Origin: Larix sibirica | Lineage: Eukaryota; Streptophyta; Pinopsida; Pinales; Pinaceae | NCBI GenBank assembly: GCA_004151065.3 | Contig: NWUY0303897198.1 | Location: 1-11,164 of the forward strand | Direction: 5' to 3' | DNA length: 11,164 bases | Shown here: positions 8,933-11,164 of the stretch, piece after piece | Position numbering within the stretch: position 1 is the first letter of the stretch | Layout: each line of letters starts with the position of its first letter | Notes under the pieces: generated by a model | Database searches by the model: none | Told to the model about the DNA's origin: nothing | Seen by the model: the letters and a program-made list of their open reading frames with translations, nothing else | Program-made: the position numbers and the translations under genes

Positions 8933-9622
8933 AGGCCAATGATCTGATCCAGCTTAGGAAATAGGGTGAGAGGTCTAAGTCCCTTCTAAAAGCATAATAC
9001 TTTCGGACATTAGAAATCTATCCAGCCCAAATGCCACCAGATGATCCCCTCCTCTTCTATTATTCCAGGTATAACCATTGTTCCCCAAACCTATGTCAAT
9101 CAGGTTACTAGACTCAATAAATTCATCAAGCAGAGTATTTTCAGGGGTGAGGACTCTTCTTCCTCCTTTCTTCTCAGATAGGGACCTGATCAAATTAAAT
9201 TCCCCTCCTAAGACCCAATGAGCACCTTCAAATGTCCTCCTCGGGTTAAACAAACTTGTGATGAATTTTTGTTTTTCAAGGTAGCTACTGGTCCCATACA
9301 CATTGGTAACAATTCCTCTCGCATTTGTGCCCAACAAATGAAATTCTGCAGAGAGACTGAAAGTCATAGAGAGAAAGTTGGTAAGGGAAACCTTTCTAGG
9401 ATCCCATAGGATTTCCACTCCTCCAGCATGGCCGGCAGCATCATGCGCCATACTCTTACACTATTTAAATATACTTCTGGCATTGGTTTCAAGTTGAGAT
9501 CCTTAACATTTCATTTCCTGTAAGAAGACTATAGTAGGATTCTCCTTCTTGATCTTGTTTTTCAGGGTTTTAGTTTTTTTAGGACCGTTGGTCCCTCTAA
9601 TATTCCAATATAATATTTTCAT
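8933..9622 (-). pseudogene. AP-type endonuclease domain of ORF2
   Basis: This domain nicks the target DNA to expose the 3' end that primes reverse transcription. Visible motifs in order are WNIRG (N-terminal strand), LQEMK in place of the usual LQETK, and GGEFNLI in place of GGDFN. Next come GYTWNNRR, LDRFL and finally SDHWP (8947-8933). In L1 endonucleases the Asp and Asn of GDFN are catalytic. Here Asn is kept and Asp is Glu. Two stops near the N-terminus (TAA 9505-9503, TAG 9463-9461) and two just before SDHWP interrupt it. The middle stretch (9451-8975) is an uninterrupted 158-codon frame. Confidence 0.9.
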
Positions 9623-9624
9623 CA
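9620..9624 (-). promoter_or_regulatory. Overlapping ORF1 stop / ORF2 start (TGATG)
   Basis: On the minus strand the ORF1 frame ends at TGA (9624-9622). The ORF2 ATG (9622-9620) shares its A. The ORF1 tail reads ESLLAARYSS before the stop, and ORF2 starts MKILYWNIRG. A TGATG junction is the arrangement used for stop-coupled reinitiation in some non-LTR elements. Its use here is inferred. Confidence 0.7.
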
Positions 9625-11022
9625 GGAACTATATCTTGCTGCAAGGAGAGATTCCTGAATGGTAGGGTATTGGCCAGAGTCAACCATATTTTCCCTAATT
9701 TCCCCAATTCGATCCCTGTTCGACCTCCTTCCCTATTTAGACCCTCCTTCTTTGAACTTTCTTTTAGTCTCCTTCAATTTTAAGTACCTGATCTCTAAGC
9801 TAGGAGTAGGTTTTGTATTAAGGATATCTTCCTTCAAGAGTTGCAATTTATTGTCAAATATCGATTGAACCTCCTTGTTCTTCCAGGCCTCTTCAATGCT
9901 ATCAAGATCTAGGTCTCCCAGTTCCTCGTCCAAATGGTCTACTTCAAGAGATTTTTTTTAGCAGAGTTGTTAAGATTAATATTCCTTGGTTCCATAGCCA
10001 AAGGTTCAACTTCTTGAGGTTGAGTCCCAAGAACCACCGAAGGTGTTGGCATCCCTAATGGGTCATGAGCCAAGGCAGCAAATCCATTCGGATTGATTTC
10101 TTTTTTTCTCATATCTGGGCCATTGTGCTTCCTTCCCATTCGTTTCCTATTAGGTACTTTGATAGACCCTCAGAATCTTGGTTCTCTTGAGATTTGTCAC
10201 TAGGGAGCTCCGCTGGGAGGGTCAAATGACAATCCTAGGCCAAATGTCCATGGGTGTGACACTACCGACATCAAAATGGGATGTGTTTGTAATCCAGGGT
10301 TTGAAACCATTCCGAGTCTTCCCAGGTGAGGGTGATCCCCTCAGGGAGGGTTTTGGAAATGTTCATATACACACAAAGGCGAGCATAAGAGACATACTTC
10401 CTTACTTAGTTAGGTCTGATATATTAACAAAATGTCCCAGAGCACCTCCGATGGCCTTCAGAACTTCAGGATCCCAGTATTCTATAGGTAGTGAGTACAG
10501 TCTAATCCATACTGGGGCTATTGATAGGTCCTCCTTGTCGGGATTAAAATGATCCTTCCAAATTCTTAAGTATAACCCTCCTGAGTAATAGAAATAAGGG
10601 CCTCCCTCAAAGATATGATCCTTGTCTTCCACATTTAAGAATACCACTGTAAAGAAACCTTTGGAGCCCAGTAAGAGGTCGAAGTGGCCTTTTGGTTTCC
10701 ATGTGGAGTTAATCCACCAAGTTAGAGCTTTCTCCGAAGGCCAGATACCAATAAATTTTTCGATCAGGGCATGATCCATCATATGTTGAATTTGCTCCTT
10801 GACCCTTGTTGGGTTTACCAGAATAGCTGGAGTACTGAGAGATTTGGGGATACAAAACCCCTGCCTGGTTGTTCCATGCAAAGATGCAGGGTTAGACACC
10901 TGAGGAATGCATCCCTCTCCTCCGATTCCCTCCTCCGGAACCTTTGATGGAGAAACAGACTGTTGTTGCACAATACCTTTCGTTGGAGGAGGGGTAGAAC
11001 CCCTCCCCTGTGATTGCACCAT
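9622..11022 (-). pseudogene. LINE ORF1: DUF4283 gag-like RNA-binding protein
   Basis: ORF1 proteins coat the LINE RNA and help strand exchange. I chose the ATG at 11022 (MVQSQGRGSTPPPTKG), the first ATG in this frame; the frame is also open a little upstream from a TTG. A proline-, serine- and glycine-rich N-terminus leads into DUF4283 at residues about 84-206. It contains HALIEKFIGIWPSEKAL, KGFFTVVFLNVEDKDHIFEG, GPYF, LYLRIW, FNP and PVWIRLYSLPIEYWDPEVL. A stop at 10404 and a one-base shift follow. The frame then resumes with SYARLCVYMNISKTLPEG and reaches the zinc knuckle (10270-10229). The tail has a shift near 9935, a charged segment (9933-9733), a stop, and RYSS-TGA at 9622. It is inactive. 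Confidence 0.9.
10229..10270 (-). pseudogene. CCHC zinc knuckle of ORF1 with three stops
   Basis: The spacing is C-X2-C-X4-H-X4-C, with CHTHGHLA in the middle. It follows FQTLDYKHIPF, the usual lead-in in plant LINE ORF1 proteins. All four zinc ligands are preserved. TGA lies just before the first Cys (10273-10271), TAG (10264-10262) between the first two Cys, and TAG (10237-10235) before the last. Confidence 0.88.
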
Positions 11023-11131
11023 CTTGCTGAAGCTCAAATTGATCAATATCGTGAAACCCCAGACCTTCGATTAGCAACAGGGCATCCGTTAAGGCTTTGT
11101 ACTTCTTGGAGCACTTTCATTCCCATAACCT
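11023..11131 (-). other. 5' leader of the LINE
   Basis: Only about 109 bp separate the target duplication from the ORF1 ATG, with stops in the ORF1 frame. An internal promoter is expected in this region for a complete element, but I see no clear motif. The leader may be naturally short, or the copy may be slightly 5'-truncated. A 61-codon frame starting at a TTG (11077-10892) is treated as a shadow. Confidence 0.6.
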
Positions 11132-11148
11132 GGATTCTAATATTATAC
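11132..11148 (+). repeat. Right target-site duplication of the LINE (17 bp)
   Basis: GGATTCTAATATTATAC is identical to 3901-3917 with no mismatch. It borders the 5' end of the minus-strand LINE, and the bases just outside the match differ on both sides. Confidence 0.93.
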
Positions 11149-11162
11149 TTAAGTATAGTATT
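11139..11162. repeat. AT-rich near-perfect palindrome at the LINE target site
   Basis: The 24-bp palindrome has one mismatched pair, with perfect core TATACTTAAGTATA centred on CTTAAG. The target duplication ends inside it, next to its centre. In the empty site the palindrome would have been intact, so the endonuclease probably nicked in or beside its TTAA centre. Confidence 0.7.
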
Positions 11163-11164
11163 CT

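Larger units (their letters stand above)
5279..9622 (-). pseudogene. LINE ORF2: endonuclease - reverse transcriptase - zf-RVT - RNase H polyprotein
   Basis: This is the catalytic polyprotein of a plant L1 element, about 1,450 codons if repaired. The start is ATG at 9622, giving MKILYWNIRG, the usual beginning of the endonuclease. The order is endonuclease (9622 to about 8930) and a linker containing KSRNQWLKDGDKNMKFFHKA, a signature of plant LINEs (8580-8510). Reverse transcriptase follows (about 8165-7290), then the thumb/connection region, zf-RVT (about 6490-6230) and RNase H (5974-5279). Damage includes stops at 9505 and 9463, two between LEGT and SDHWP, and stops at 7777, 7771 and 7678. 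Frameshifts lie near 7965 and 7340. Further stops occur near 6401 (TGA) and at 5977 (TAA). From about 6530 to 5279 a single frame is kept with only those last two stops. The frame shares one base with the end of ORF1. Confidence 0.92.
3918..11131 (-). mobile_element. Full-length, inactivated L1-type LINE with RNase H and an extra ORF
   Basis: About 7.2 kb lies between perfect 17-bp target-site duplications, with a poly(A) tail at the left end. The order in the element's direction is 5' leader, ORF1 (DUF4283 plus CCHC knuckle), ORF2 (AP endonuclease, reverse transcriptase, zf-RVT, RNase H), ORF3 of unknown function, 3' UTR, AATAAA, poly(A). This is the architecture of plant L1-clade elements that carry RNase H, apart from ORF3. 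There are many premature stops and several frameshifts, so the copy cannot move on its own. The insertion is old enough for extensive decay, yet the target duplication is still perfect. Nothing else appears nested inside it. Confidence 0.93.

Noticed and set aside
10178-10552. 124-codon plus-strand frame
   Set aside because: It is antisense to LINE ORF1 (DUF4283 and zinc knuckle), whose minus-strand motifs are unmistakable.
10892-11077. 61-codon minus-strand frame from an upstream TTG
   Set aside because: It overlaps the ORF1 N-terminus in another frame; ORF1 leads into DUF4283 and this does not.
1-11164. CRISPR arrays, tRNA, rRNA or bacterial operons
   Set aside because: No spaced direct repeats, cloverleaf or rRNA sequence are seen, and the content is plant nuclear transposon DNA.

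Overview
The window looks like nuclear DNA of a seed plant. It is AT-rich, has no compact host gene, and is mostly transposon remains. A gymnosperm with a large genome would fit the style of the main element, but I cannot prove the lineage from sequence alone.

The dominant feature is a full-length but inactive plant L1-type LINE on the minus strand (3918-11131, about 7.2 kb). It is bounded by a perfect 17-bp target-site duplication (3901-3917 and 11132-11148). Read in its own direction it has a short 5' leader and ORF1 (DUF4283 gag-like domain, then a CCHC zinc knuckle). ORF2 starts on the last base of the ORF1 stop (TGATG) and carries AP endonuclease, reverse transcriptase, zf-RVT and RNase H. 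After a 94-bp gap comes an unexpected third reading frame (ORF3, 5184 down to 4285). The 3' UTR follows, with AATAAA about 20 nt before an 8-base poly(A) tail. Stop codons and frameshifts disable ORF1 and ORF2. ORF3 carries only four stop codons in 299 codons and no visible frameshift.

The left 3.9 kb is the older host side of the insertion. At 135-852 lies a probable Copia-type LTR followed directly by a decayed tRNA-Met primer-binding site; no partner LTR is visible. Unassigned AT-rich sequence follows to about 2315. Next come a 193-bp tandem duplication (about 2380-2765) and four 60-bp tandem units (2757-2996). From about 3320 to 3917 the minus strand holds a long, sparsely interrupted reading frame of unknown origin. 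It stays open into the flank beyond the LINE (11149-11164), so the LINE may have inserted into an older coding relic.

The LINE proteins would work together. ORF1 binds the RNA, the endonuclease nicks the target, and the RT primes on the poly(A) tail (target-primed reverse transcription). RNase H removes the RNA. The role of ORF3 is unknown, and it is the most interesting item here.
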